Source of the DNA: Saccharicrinis sp963663905
Lineage (GTDB): Bacteria; Bacteroidota; Bacteroidia; Bacteroidales; Marinilabiliaceae
Length of the DNA: 64,000 bases
Direction: 5' to 3'
Assembly: GCA_963663905.2 (NCBI GenBank)
Contig: OY760657.1
Location: 1,240,001 to 1,304,000, forward strand
The position numbers were made by a program, and so were the translations under genes. The notes under the pieces were generated by a model. It did not search any database. It was given only the letters and a program-made list of their open reading frames with translations, and was not told where the DNA came from. Positions 51,161-59,248 of this stretch are shown one piece after another (the first letter of the stretch is position 1; each line of letters begins with the position of its first letter).

Positions 51161-52321
51161 TTAGAAACAATTAAATTCCGGGTTTGTAATTTCTTTTACT
51201 GCAATACATTCAATTTCAATCAACCATCCCGGACGACATACAGGAGCCAGAACAATAATGTATGGCAGATGAGGATATTTCTTTTGTATATATGATTCTA
51301 CAGTATTGTAATCGGCCACATCTCTTAGGTAAACAATCATACTGTTAATATCATTCAGTTCAGCATCAGCTTCGCCCAATAAAGCTGTTATATTTTCAAA
51401 TGTTCTGTTGATTTGACCATTGATGTCACCAACATGAACTATATCTCCTTTATTATCAATACTTGCTGTTCCTGAAATAAATATTTGTCTTCTGTCTCCG
51501 TAATCAACAGAAGTTCCTCTTTCAAAGGCTACACCGTACTCATGTGTTGGATTTAAATATTCACGAGCTTCCAGAAAACGAATCTGTTCAGGTTTAATTC
51601 CTCCAATAGCATAAGCATCTAAAAGAACTGAAATAGAAGGATTAGCATAGCGACCTTCTATACCTGTACTTGTAATAAAGTGCGTGTCTTTTGTCATTTG
51701 GTATTGGTCAAAAACCTCATTACGTGCTTTTACCATACCTGCATAATTATTATCAATATCACGAACATAAAACCATGTTCTGATACAATGTTCCTCTAAG
51801 GTTAATTCATGACCATCAAGCATTCTTAGATAGTCATCGAAAATAGATGTGGTTTGAGTATAAGAACAAGCTTCAGCATCGTTACCATGCATTTGCGTAG
51901 TATAGATGTGAGAATACCCGTTGTGTTCAATGACAAGCTTGTTGTCGATCTTCTTTTTAATGAAGTAGTTTTTGTCTTTTTCTTTATAAATGCAGGTCCA
52001 TAATCCAACCTTATTGCCGTTTAAAGGACTTTGTTGTACGATGGATACAGCACAATCACAATCAAAAAGGTCCACTTTCTTAAGTTCTTCAGATTGGTTA
52101 GTGAAATCACTAACAAACAGTCTTTGAAACATAATATTATCTGAAGAACAGTTTTCTTTCTTTAAATATTCATTTAATGTACTTCTTATTGCAATCAATT
52201 GAGCATCAATGGTGCCTGATATACATGGAGTAATCATTAAATTATATTCTTCGGATAGTTTTCCTTCAAATTTTGAAACACTTATCTCTGCTTTCTCTGT
52301 TTTAAATCTCTCAAAATTCAT
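51161..52321 (-). CDS. RidA-related protein (YjgF/UK114 C-terminal domain)
   Basis: A 386-residue protein whose C-terminal about 130 residues are RidA-like: IFISGTASIDNKGDIVHVGD, NGQINRTFENITALL, VYLRDVADYNTVESYI and VCRPGWLIEIECIAV. The N-terminal part (WFYVRDIDNNYAGMVKARNE) resembles chorismatase/FkbO-like proteins, which also join a RidA-like fold, so a pterin- or chorismate-type reaction is possible. It lacks a signal peptide and so appears cytoplasmic within a cluster of exported proteins. The real substrate is unknown. Confidence 0.6.
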   Translation of the reverse strand: MNFERFKTEKAEISVSKFEGKLSEEYNLMITPCISGTIDAQLIAIRSTLNEYLKKENCSSDNIMFQRLFVSDFTNQSEELKKVDLFDCDCAVSIVQQSPLNGNKVGLWTCIYKEKDKNYFIKKKIDNKLVIEHNGYSHIYTTQMHGNDAEACSYTQTTSIFDDYLRMLDGHELTLEEHCIRTWFYVRDIDNNYAGMVKARNEVFDQYQMTKDTHFITSTGIEGRYANPSISVLLDAYAIGGIKPEQIRFLEAREYLNPTHEYGVAFERGTSVDYGDRRQIFISGTASIDNKGDIVHVGDINGQINRTFENITALLGEADAELNDINSMIVYLRDVADYNTVESYIQKKYPHLPYIIVLAPVCRPGWLIEIECIAVKEITNPEFNCF

Positions 52322-52410
52322 ATTCTATCGTATTAGTTTGTTTTATATTCTTTATGTTTTATTTGTAAACCTGAATTCGTAAATTTTAATCGAACTCAGG
52401 TTTTAAGGTT

Positions 52411-53814
52411 TTATAGCGATCGAAGAAACATGATTAAAGTTTCTCTCTCTTCAGATGTCATATTTGCAAATATTTGTCTGGATACATCTCCTTCACCACC
52501 ATGCCACATAATGGCTTCAGTAAAGTTTCTGGCTCTTCCATCGTGCAAATAATGACTATGTCCGTTTACAATTTCTTGCAAACCAGCACCCCATAATGGT
52601 GTTGTTCTCCATTCATCTCCGGATGCATTGTATTGTGAGTAATCGTCTCCTAATTCAGGTCCCATATCATGTAACAGGTAATCAGAATAAGGGTGAATTG
52701 TTTGTCCTGCCATGTATGGAAGATAGGTTCCATTTAAAAGATAGATACCTTCATCCCTTGTGTGCAGGGTAGGAGTATGGCATAAGTGGCATTTGGCCTT
52801 GTAAAATAATTCCTCTCCTGCCTGAACTGTTTCACTCTTTACAGATCGGCGTGCAGGAACCCCTAAGGAGTGCATGTAGAAATCTACGGCTTCCATGTCC
52901 TCTGTGGAGATCTCAATTTCGTAATCATCATCGTTGGCTTGCGATTGTCCCTCGGATACTTCTAACGGGTATCGTGAATTAGTAACTCCCATATCAGAAT
53001 AAAAACCAAGTTCAACAGTTAAGTCTGCATGTTGTGCTTTATGACCGGAAAGTCCCATTAGCGTCTGGTTTCTTTCTTTTACCCAGTTAATTTCCCCTGA
53101 AATACCATATTCAGGATATTGAATACTAGCCAAAGCTTTAATTTCATCCTGATTAACAGCCATCATCAAACCTAATCCCACATGTCGAAGCGGTGTTCTA
53201 ACGGTCATTTCAATATCTTCAACTGCAATACTATCAGCATACCAGTCGTATATTTCATAATGAGGAGTTATTAAACTATAAGTTTCACCATCAGCAAAAG
53301 AGTATTCTTCCTCTGTATAAGTTACACGTAGCTTTCCTTCAGGTTCATATCCATAAATAGCCTGATCATGTAATACACGACCATATTCTTTAAAGTATTG
53401 ATCATTGGGAGTGCGGATGAAAGTAAGAAATGATGAAAAACCATATTTACCACTTCCTCCATCTGTAAATAAAGTAGATTGCGTTCTACCCGCATCATTA
53501 TGACAACTTGCGCATGAGTATCCGCAATATACCGGGCCTAGTCCTCCATTTACCACGTTACCATCAGATACTCTTGGATTATCGTATAATGCATCTCCTT
53601 CTAAAAACCAATCGGCGAGTTCTCCAGTAACCCAGCTTGATGGTGTATCAAATGCAGTACTTGATGAAACGAAGACAGTTGAATTTCCTGCAGATAATTC
53701 TTCCGGATAGGCGACTCTTCCTCCGGGTGTGTAAATTACATCTGTTTCTGATTGCTCGCAAGAAACAATGGATAAACAACAGATTAATGTTATATAAGTT
53801 AGTAGTTTGTTCAC
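52411..53814 (-). CDS. Di-heme oxidoreductase (DUF1111/thiol-oxidoreductase-like) lipoprotein
   Basis: A 467-residue exported protein with a lipoprotein signal (Cys19) and two c-type heme sites: CASCH (Cys101, Cys104, His105) and CHLCH (Cys342, Cys345, His346). The frame matches the di-heme oxidoreductase family, related to MauG/cytochrome c peroxidase: YGYEPEGKLRVTY, HVGLGLMMAVN, MDMGLTNS-like GVTNSRYP and the terminal WGAGLQEIVNGHSHYLHDGR followed by ARNFTEAIMWHGGE. It starts the leftward unit and has a promoter. Reaction unknown; likely periplasmic redox. Confidence 0.88.
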   Translation of the reverse strand: MNKLLTYITLICCLSIVSCEQSETDVIYTPGGRVAYPEELSAGNSTVFVSSSTAFDTPSSWVTGELADWFLEGDALYDNPRVSDGNVVNGGLGPVYCGYSCASCHNDAGRTQSTLFTDGGSGKYGFSSFLTFIRTPNDQYFKEYGRVLHDQAIYGYEPEGKLRVTYTEEEYSFADGETYSLITPHYEIYDWYADSIAVEDIEMTVRTPLRHVGLGLMMAVNQDEIKALASIQYPEYGISGEINWVKERNQTLMGLSGHKAQHADLTVELGFYSDMGVTNSRYPLEVSEGQSQANDDDYEIEISTEDMEAVDFYMHSLGVPARRSVKSETVQAGEELFYKAKCHLCHTPTLHTRDEGIYLLNGTYLPYMAGQTIHPYSDYLLHDMGPELGDDYSQYNASGDEWRTTPLWGAGLQEIVNGHSHYLHDGRARNFTEAIMWHGGEGDVSRQIFANMTSEERETLIMFLRSL

Positions 53815-53848
53815 TTTGTAAAGTTTTTGCAGGGTTTTAATACAAAAT

Positions 53849-53876
53849 CAAATCTATCGTCTAGGTAATAACCAAA
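53849..53876 (-). promoter_or_regulatory. Promoter with -7 and -33 elements for the redox cluster
   Basis: The minus strand has TTTG (53873-53876), a 16-bp spacer and TAGATTTG (53849-53856), 34 bp before the DHOR ATG. This is the most complete Bacteroidota-type promoter I found in the window. Confidence 0.6.
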
Positions 53877-53897
53877 TAGTGATAGTATTAAGTAAGT

Positions 53898-53937
53898 AGT
53901 CTGAGGTAATTACATGTCAGATAAATTACCCCAGACT
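53898..53937 (-). terminator. Hairpin after the imelysin gene
   Basis: AGTCTGAGGTAATT pairs with AATTACCCCAGACT with one mismatch, 20 bp past the imelysin stop. No long T-run. Confidence 0.5.
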
Positions 53938-53956
53938 TTACAAGGAAAACAATGTC

Positions 53957-55072
53957 TTAGTCAACAAATAAAGGACGAACTTCGTCTTCCATAATGTCAA
54001 CTATTGCGTTTACTGCATCCATAGCTGCAGTTATTTTTTCTTCGTTATCTAAGTTGTTACGGAAAGGTTCTGGTATATCAGCAATTGCAGTAATCGCTGC
54101 GCTAATTAGGGTTTTTACCTGAGTATCTAAATCTGCATCTTGTTCTTTAACAAAATCTGACACAGAAGTACCTGAAGTACCACCATCATATCCTCCTATA
54201 TAAGAGTTTTGAATACTTCGAACATTATTTTGGAAGTCAGTTAACGAGTTCCAGCTAAACCATGATTCCACTTCAAGAACATCTTTACTTGTATATGGAT
54301 CTGCAATTTTAGCATTGGCAACTTCATCTGCAATACCTATAATTCCTAATAAAATTTCGTCAACAGCATCGGTTTGAGATAAATAAACACTACCTGCATT
54401 TCCTGCATTTTTAATAACATCTGCATAAGGAGAGTCTAATTCAACTTCTATTTCTTCAAGAATAGTTGCCTCAGTAGAGCCATCTTCAACACCTGCCCAA
54501 GAAGCCCATAAAGTAATACAGTCATCACGTAAAACTTCAGAAACAGCAACCAGGTATTCTTTTTCGCGATCTGTTACATCTCCGGCATTACGAGCTTCGC
54601 CATCTCTGAATAATAGATACTCGATAGTATGAAAACCTCTTAATACAGCACCTAACGCATCTCGCACATAGTCTGCAGTTAATGTTTGATTACTGCTTAA
54701 TACCTGATCCAATTGAGCCTGATCCAAAGGCCATGAATCCAATAATGGATCTAAACTCTTACTTGCTGCAGGTCCGAATAAAAATGATTCACTACATTCC
54801 CAAGGTTTACGAGTTTGCTTCCAGTATTCACAAGCTAAATTGATATCAGACTGAGCACCGCTTTCGTTGAATGCTTCCACAGCTTCCAAAAGTAACATCG
54901 ATTTGTTTTTCATATCAGCATATGTTGTCACCACTGTATAATCAACATAGTCAGACAATAATGTTGAATAATCAACAGTTTCCAAATCTTCTTCAGAAAT
55001 ACTTCCACTATCATCAGAACATGCATTGAATAGTATCAAGCATGAAGCAAAAATCCAATATAACTTTTTCAT
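53957..55072 (-). CDS. Imelysin family lipoprotein
   Basis: A 371-residue imelysin-domain protein (family M75/IrpA-EfeO). Lipobox Cys18 (LFNAC), then the pattern W-x-x-x-R-x-P-W at 84-91 (WKQTRKPWECSESFLFGP) and the GxHxxE motif at 146-151 (GFHTIE) that defines the family and is proposed to bind a metal. It lies between the porin gene upstream and the next di-heme oxidoreductase gene downstream, the usual context in Bacteroidota, suggesting iron handling. Confidence 0.9.
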   Translation of the reverse strand: MKKLYWIFASCLILFNACSDDSGSISEEDLETVDYSTLLSDYVDYTVVTTYADMKNKSMLLLEAVEAFNESGAQSDINLACEYWKQTRKPWECSESFLFGPAASKSLDPLLDSWPLDQAQLDQVLSSNQTLTADYVRDALGAVLRGFHTIEYLLFRDGEARNAGDVTDREKEYLVAVSEVLRDDCITLWASWAGVEDGSTEATILEEIEVELDSPYADVIKNAGNAGSVYLSQTDAVDEILLGIIGIADEVANAKIADPYTSKDVLEVESWFSWNSLTDFQNNVRSIQNSYIGGYDGGTSGTSVSDFVKEQDADLDTQVKTLISAAITAIADIPEPFRNNLDNEEKITAAMDAVNAIVDIMEDEVRPLFVD

Positions 55073-55089
55073 ATGTCTAAAATTTGTTT

Positions 55090-55161
55090 TTAAATGGTCA
55101 TATGGAACTCGCCAGAATAGTTATCTCCTTGTTTGAAAGCTTTTATTAAGGCTCGTTTCAT
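55090..55161 (-). other. Leader of imelysin gene with a tiny ORF
   Basis: A 23-codon ORF starting MKRALIKAF and ending GEFHMTI, in the 140-bp gap before the imelysin gene. The surrounding DNA resembles 49120-49206. Whether it is translated or is part of an RNA structure is not known. Confidence 0.35.
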
Positions 55162-55212
55162 ATTTATAGGTTTATATTACACAATCAGTTTAAAATATTA
55201 TGGTTGTAAGTT

Positions 55213-56463
55213 TTATTTTTGAAGGAACCATCCTGTATATACCAATGCAAGACCAAGGGTATTTTCAGAATTGTAGTCGCCCATCGCAATACGGCGATGG
55301 CTATAATCAGCTTTGAAAGCTACTTTAGGATTTAAGAAATAATTAAAACCTGCAGTTACGATATCTCTTTTATATCTGGCATCAGCAAACATGTCATATG
55401 CTGTATTTTCCATAGAGTTGTAATACTCGTAACGTACAAAAGGAATAATTTTAGAACCTTCTTTGTTTACTCTGAAAACATAACCACATTCAGCCCCATA
55501 GGCCAAAGCGTTCTTAGCTACATTAGTTCTTAGATATTGAATATCCTGAGAGATATTTTTGTTGATTAATGAGATTTCGTATGAATCACTTAAATCACCA
55601 TAAATAGCATTAGCACGAACTATCAGTTTAGAGTTATTGTAATCTATATCTCCAGAGAATATGGTAACTCGTCCTTTAAGATCTTTCATTTTCTCTGGTT
55701 TCTGAGTGTTTCCGGTACTGTTGCCAATATATCCGGAAGCACTTAAACGAAGATTACGGATGGATTTATTTTCAATTCGATAAACAAATGCAGGATCTGT
55801 CATTTTTACATTTTCAAATATTCCCTGTTTAGCATCGCGTATCCAGTATGAAGAAGAGAAACCATTTGCATCTAATCCATTTACAAGGTATAAAGAAGCG
55901 TTCCATCTTTTATAGTTTGCATGAATAGCGATACCTGTTTCGTGCCATGTTAATGGAATGATTGAAGTTTCACTTTCAGGACGAACTGTTCCAAAATACA
56001 TAATGGATTCATGTTGACGGTTTGTAATTCCAACGGGAATAATCATATGTCCAACAGTAGCTCTTAAGTAAGGATTGAATATTTTAGTAAGATGTAACTG
56101 CTCAAGCACAACCTCACCGGCTTTTTCAACTTCCATTTCATATTCACCTGCTTCTTCATATTCTAATTCAAGAGCAGAACCTGTTCCTCCATATTCAAAT
56201 TCAATTTCAGAACCCAAAATCAAATCATCTGAAAATTTATAGTCAAAAGAGAATACCACACGAGGTAACGTTATAGAGGCTCTTGTTTCAGGTAAAGCTC
56301 CTGTTGGATCACTATAACGGTCGGCACTATAATCCATTCTTTGGAACAAAATTTCGCCATATCCTCCAAATCTGTATTTGGTAAAGTCATCTTGCGCATA
56401 CATGCTCACTGAGAGAATAAAGACAAATGACAAAGAGGTTAAAAGTTTAAGACAAGTTCTCAT
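55213..56463 (-). CDS. Porin-like outer-membrane protein
   Basis: A 416-residue outer-membrane barrel. Signal peptide (about residues 1-23, SLSFVFILSVSMYAQ), then a FGGYGEILFQRMDY start, strands including ASITLPRVVFSFDYKFSDDL and an acidic loop ELEYEEAGEYEMEVEK, and a HMIIPVGITNRQHES segment typical of porins of the phosphate-selective class. It ends VYTGWFLQK, so the last residue is not Phe, but the penultimate strand is aromatic. It is upstream of the imelysin gene and is preceded by the 18-bp palindrome at 56591-56608. Confidence 0.82.
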   Translation of the reverse strand: MRTCLKLLTSLSFVFILSVSMYAQDDFTKYRFGGYGEILFQRMDYSADRYSDPTGALPETRASITLPRVVFSFDYKFSDDLILGSEIEFEYGGTGSALELEYEEAGEYEMEVEKAGEVVLEQLHLTKIFNPYLRATVGHMIIPVGITNRQHESIMYFGTVRPESETSIIPLTWHETGIAIHANYKRWNASLYLVNGLDANGFSSSYWIRDAKQGIFENVKMTDPAFVYRIENKSIRNLRLSASGYIGNSTGNTQKPEKMKDLKGRVTIFSGDIDYNNSKLIVRANAIYGDLSDSYEISLINKNISQDIQYLRTNVAKNALAYGAECGYVFRVNKEGSKIIPFVRYEYYNSMENTAYDMFADARYKRDIVTAGFNYFLNPKVAFKADYSHRRIAMGDYNSENTLGLALVYTGWFLQK

Positions 56464-56590
56464 ATTAATTGCTTATAATGTTTAATTTTGATTTTGTGTG
56501 CTATTAGCTTGTGATTAGAATAAAATCACATTACAAAGCAATCGATATTTAAAACGAGCATCAATCCCAAAAGATGGTTAAACTAAACGC

Positions 56591-56608
56591 ATCCCTAATA
56601 TTAGGGAT
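56591..56608. promoter_or_regulatory. 18-bp perfect palindrome, candidate operator
   Basis: ATCCCTAAT-ATTAGGGAT, 128 bp before the porin start codon. No T-run follows. It has the size of a dimeric-repressor site; the regulator is not known. Confidence 0.45.
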
Positions 56609-56668
56609 AGGAGAAGGGTGAAATGGATGAAAATAGCTTTTTAGTATAAAAAAATAGGGGTAAATAGT

Positions 56669-56691
56669 GGTCCAAGTTGCAAACTTGAACC
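56669..56691. repeat. Dispersed 23-bp palindrome, copy 2
   Basis: GGTCCAAGTT-GCA-AACTTGAACC; one mismatch between arms. Confidence 0.6.
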
Positions 56692-56754
56692 AAAAAAAGG
56701 TAGTATTTTAAAACGGGCGCAAGTTTATGAAAGTTGTTTTTAGTAAAGCTGTAA

Positions 56755-56777
56755 GATCCAGGTTACAAACTTGAACC
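56755..56777. repeat. Dispersed 23-bp palindrome, copy 3
   Basis: GATCCAGGTT-ACA-AACTTGAACC, 86 bp after copy 2 start to start. Confidence 0.6.
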
Positions 56778-56847
56778 AGCATAAAATCTGAAGCAAGTTT
56801 GTATTTTGTCCTATATCTATATTTATTTCCTATCAATATGTTGAATG

Positions 56848-58233
56848 TTATAACGCATTTACAAAAGCTAATAATGCTTCTCTATCATCAGTTGATAGAT
56901 CAATGAAATCATTTTTAACTGACTCAGCCTCACCGCCATGCCACAAGATAGCTTCGGTTAAATTTCTGGCTCTTCCATCATGCAAAAAGCTTGTGTGTCC
57001 ACTGGTTACACTGGTTAATCCGATTCCCCATAATGGGCGTGTTTTCCATTCAGTACCGGAGGCCTGGTATTCAGGTCTATTATCGGCTAAAGCTTCACCC
57101 ATATCGTGTAATAGCATATCAGTATATGGATAAATCGTCTGATTTGAGATCTCTGCTATATCCTCGTTAACCCCTGTTGTAAATGAGGGGATATGGCATT
57201 TAGCACATCCTATCTTTTCAAATATCTTACTTCCCTGGATAACCTGATCATCATCTAAGTTTCTGGCTGCAGGAACAGCTAATGTTTGGCAATAAAAAGC
57301 TACTGCATTTAACTCTTCATCAGATACTTCAATAACTCCGGTTTCTGTAGAACCGTTACTTTGACCATAAGAAGATTCTACCGGATGAATACTGGTGGTT
57401 AATCCCATATCGCCACTATATGCACCCGCAGATTGTGCAAGGATACTGGCAGCTCCAGCCTTCCATCCAAAACGACCTAGTTTAACGCTCTCTGTAACAG
57501 CATCCCATACATAATTTGGCTTACCGGAAATTCCATCCTTATCACTATCAAATTCATCAGCATTAGCTAATATATCTTCGTCTGTAATAGTTTCTAACAA
57601 TCCTAATCCAAATACAGGCATCCCAATTCTTGGTGAAATCATAATGTCTTCCGGAATGGATGTGTATGGATCAGTAATTGAGTATGTTGGATGTTGTAAT
57701 TCCTCAATTACACCATCGCTTAAAGTGACTTCAATGGTTTCATAAACTCTGGCCATAAGTCCTTCCGGTTCATAACCAAATAGAGACTGATGTTGAAGTT
57801 GTGTTCCAAATCCGGGTACAGGATTTGGTCCTCCGTTTTCATCTTCACCGGCAATACTTATTCTAAAGAAGAAACCACTGAGTGCATTAATATTTGTTGG
57901 AACAGAGGCTCTTGCGTCTGATGGATGACAAGCATTACATGAAGTATTGTTAAAAACTGGACCAAGACCTCCATGTGTTTGTGCAGGACTGGAAACAAAA
58001 ATAGCTTCAAAGGCTTTATCTCCATCTAAGTGCTTTTCAAGATTTTCTTCAGATAAGTTTGGTGCAGGAGTTCCAAAAGCTTGACTGTTACTAATATATA
58101 CAGTAGTTTCTCCTCCGGCTAATTCTCCTTCTAACTTGTAAGTTGTTTCGTCTTTGTTGTTATTTGAACATGAGAAGAATGAATAAGCAAGTATACCCAA
58201 CATACACCCTTTAATAGCTATTTTATGATTCAT
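56848..58233 (-). CDS. Di-heme oxidoreductase (DUF1111-like) lipoprotein
   Basis: A 461-residue exported protein with lipid Cys22 and two heme motifs: CNACH (Cys99, Cys102, His103) and CAKCH (Cys343, Cys346, His347). The body is like the 52411-53814 protein (YEPEGLMARVYETI, GLGLLETITDED, SFLHDGRARNLTEAILWHGGE), so the two are paralogues of the di-heme oxidoreductase family. It is the most upstream gene of the unit with the porin and imelysin genes, and the order di-heme oxidoreductase, porin, imelysin supports an iron or metal role. Its catalytic reaction is not known. Confidence 0.88.
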   Translation of the reverse strand: MNHKIAIKGCMLGILAYSFFSCSNNNKDETTYKLEGELAGGETTVYISNSQAFGTPAPNLSEENLEKHLDGDKAFEAIFVSSPAQTHGGLGPVFNNTSCNACHPSDARASVPTNINALSGFFFRISIAGEDENGGPNPVPGFGTQLQHQSLFGYEPEGLMARVYETIEVTLSDGVIEELQHPTYSITDPYTSIPEDIMISPRIGMPVFGLGLLETITDEDILANADEFDSDKDGISGKPNYVWDAVTESVKLGRFGWKAGAASILAQSAGAYSGDMGLTTSIHPVESSYGQSNGSTETGVIEVSDEELNAVAFYCQTLAVPAARNLDDDQVIQGSKIFEKIGCAKCHIPSFTTGVNEDIAEISNQTIYPYTDMLLHDMGEALADNRPEYQASGTEWKTRPLWGIGLTSVTSGHTSFLHDGRARNLTEAILWHGGEAESVKNDFIDLSTDDREALLAFVNAL

Positions 58234-58496
58234 TTTATATGATTTACTTAAAATCAGCTAATATATATTCAGATATCTTTGTCTTAAATACCAACTAATA
58301 GGTATTTTTATACTGATTTATTCAATGAGTCTAAATGTTTATAGTTGATAATTGTAAAATACGTGCCATTTAGTAGCCATAAATAGTGAATGGTAAAACA
58401 AGTAAAATTTATAATTTACTATGAATTATACTATACAATGGAGAATGAAAACTTCAAATTGTATCTTACTTCCTATTACAAATTATAGGTGAATAC

Positions 58497-59051
58497 TTAA
58501 GATTTAATATTCCATTTGGGATTTAGCTTATTGATTTTTTCATATACGGGACAGTCTTCGTCATGGCATCCTGGCAAATATCCTGTACTCATTAAAAACT
58601 CGTTTACTATTTCGCCACCAGTAAATTTAAAATGCTTTTTGAATAGCTTCACCCATTCCTCTTTTGTTTTAGGATGATGATGGTCCAGCCATTTTTCAAA
58701 AGATCCATATTCTTTTTGTATCACCAAGATGCTTTTTGCATTTTCAATGGCAGCATTAATTTTTAATTTATTTCTTATTATTCCGGCATCATTTAAAAGT
58801 CTTTGGCGATCTTCTTCTGAATATGTAGCAATCTTTTCTATTTCATAATTATTGTAGGCTTTTCTGAAGTTTTCTTCTTTCTTTAAAATGGTTTCCCAAC
58901 TTAAACCGGCCTGATTAATTTCTAAAATTAATCTTCCAAATAACTCATTGTCATTATGCATAGGGAAACCATAATGATTATCGTGGTAATTTTTATGTAA
59001 GGCTTTCTTTTCTTCAGAAATAATAGTCTCAATATGTTTACAATATGACAT
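58497..59051 (-). CDS. tag: DNA-3-methyladenine glycosylase I
   Basis: Excises 3-methyladenine from alkylated DNA. The 184-residue protein has the Tag signature: Cys4 in MSYCKH, the ELFGRLILEINQAGLSWETI segment with catalytic Glu, NDAGIIRNKLKINAAIENA, and the C-terminal CHDEDCPVY zinc-binding pair. These zinc ligands (Cys4 with late His and Cys) are characteristic. It is monocistronic. Confidence 0.95.
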   Translation of the reverse strand: MSYCKHIETIISEEKKALHKNYHDNHYGFPMHNDNELFGRLILEINQAGLSWETILKKEENFRKAYNNYEIEKIATYSEEDRQRLLNDAGIIRNKLKINAAIENAKSILVIQKEYGSFEKWLDHHHPKTKEEWVKLFKKHFKFTGGEIVNEFLMSTGYLPGCHDEDCPVYEKINKLNPKWNIKS

Positions 59052-59248
59052 AATAATACGTTTTTAACTATAAAACAACAGGAAACAATAATAATTAAAC
59101 TTACTCTGAGTTTAAGGAATTAGTTGTTTTAATTGTTTATTTAGTATTGATATATGCTTAATATTAATAATAATGCAACTTTAAAATTTTATATTGCAAA
59201 AAAATATTTTCTGGTAATATCCTTTTTAAGGAGTTTTAGTAATAGTTT

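Larger units (their letters stand above)
56464..56847. other. Intergenic region between porin and di-heme oxidoreductase genes
   Basis: 384 bp. Holds the perfect palindrome at 56591-56608 and two copies of the 23-bp dispersed palindrome (56669-56691 and 56755-56777). No gene. Confidence 0.55.

Noticed and set aside
56591..56608. Terminator
   Set aside because: No T-run and no gene end next to it; a protein-binding palindrome fits better.
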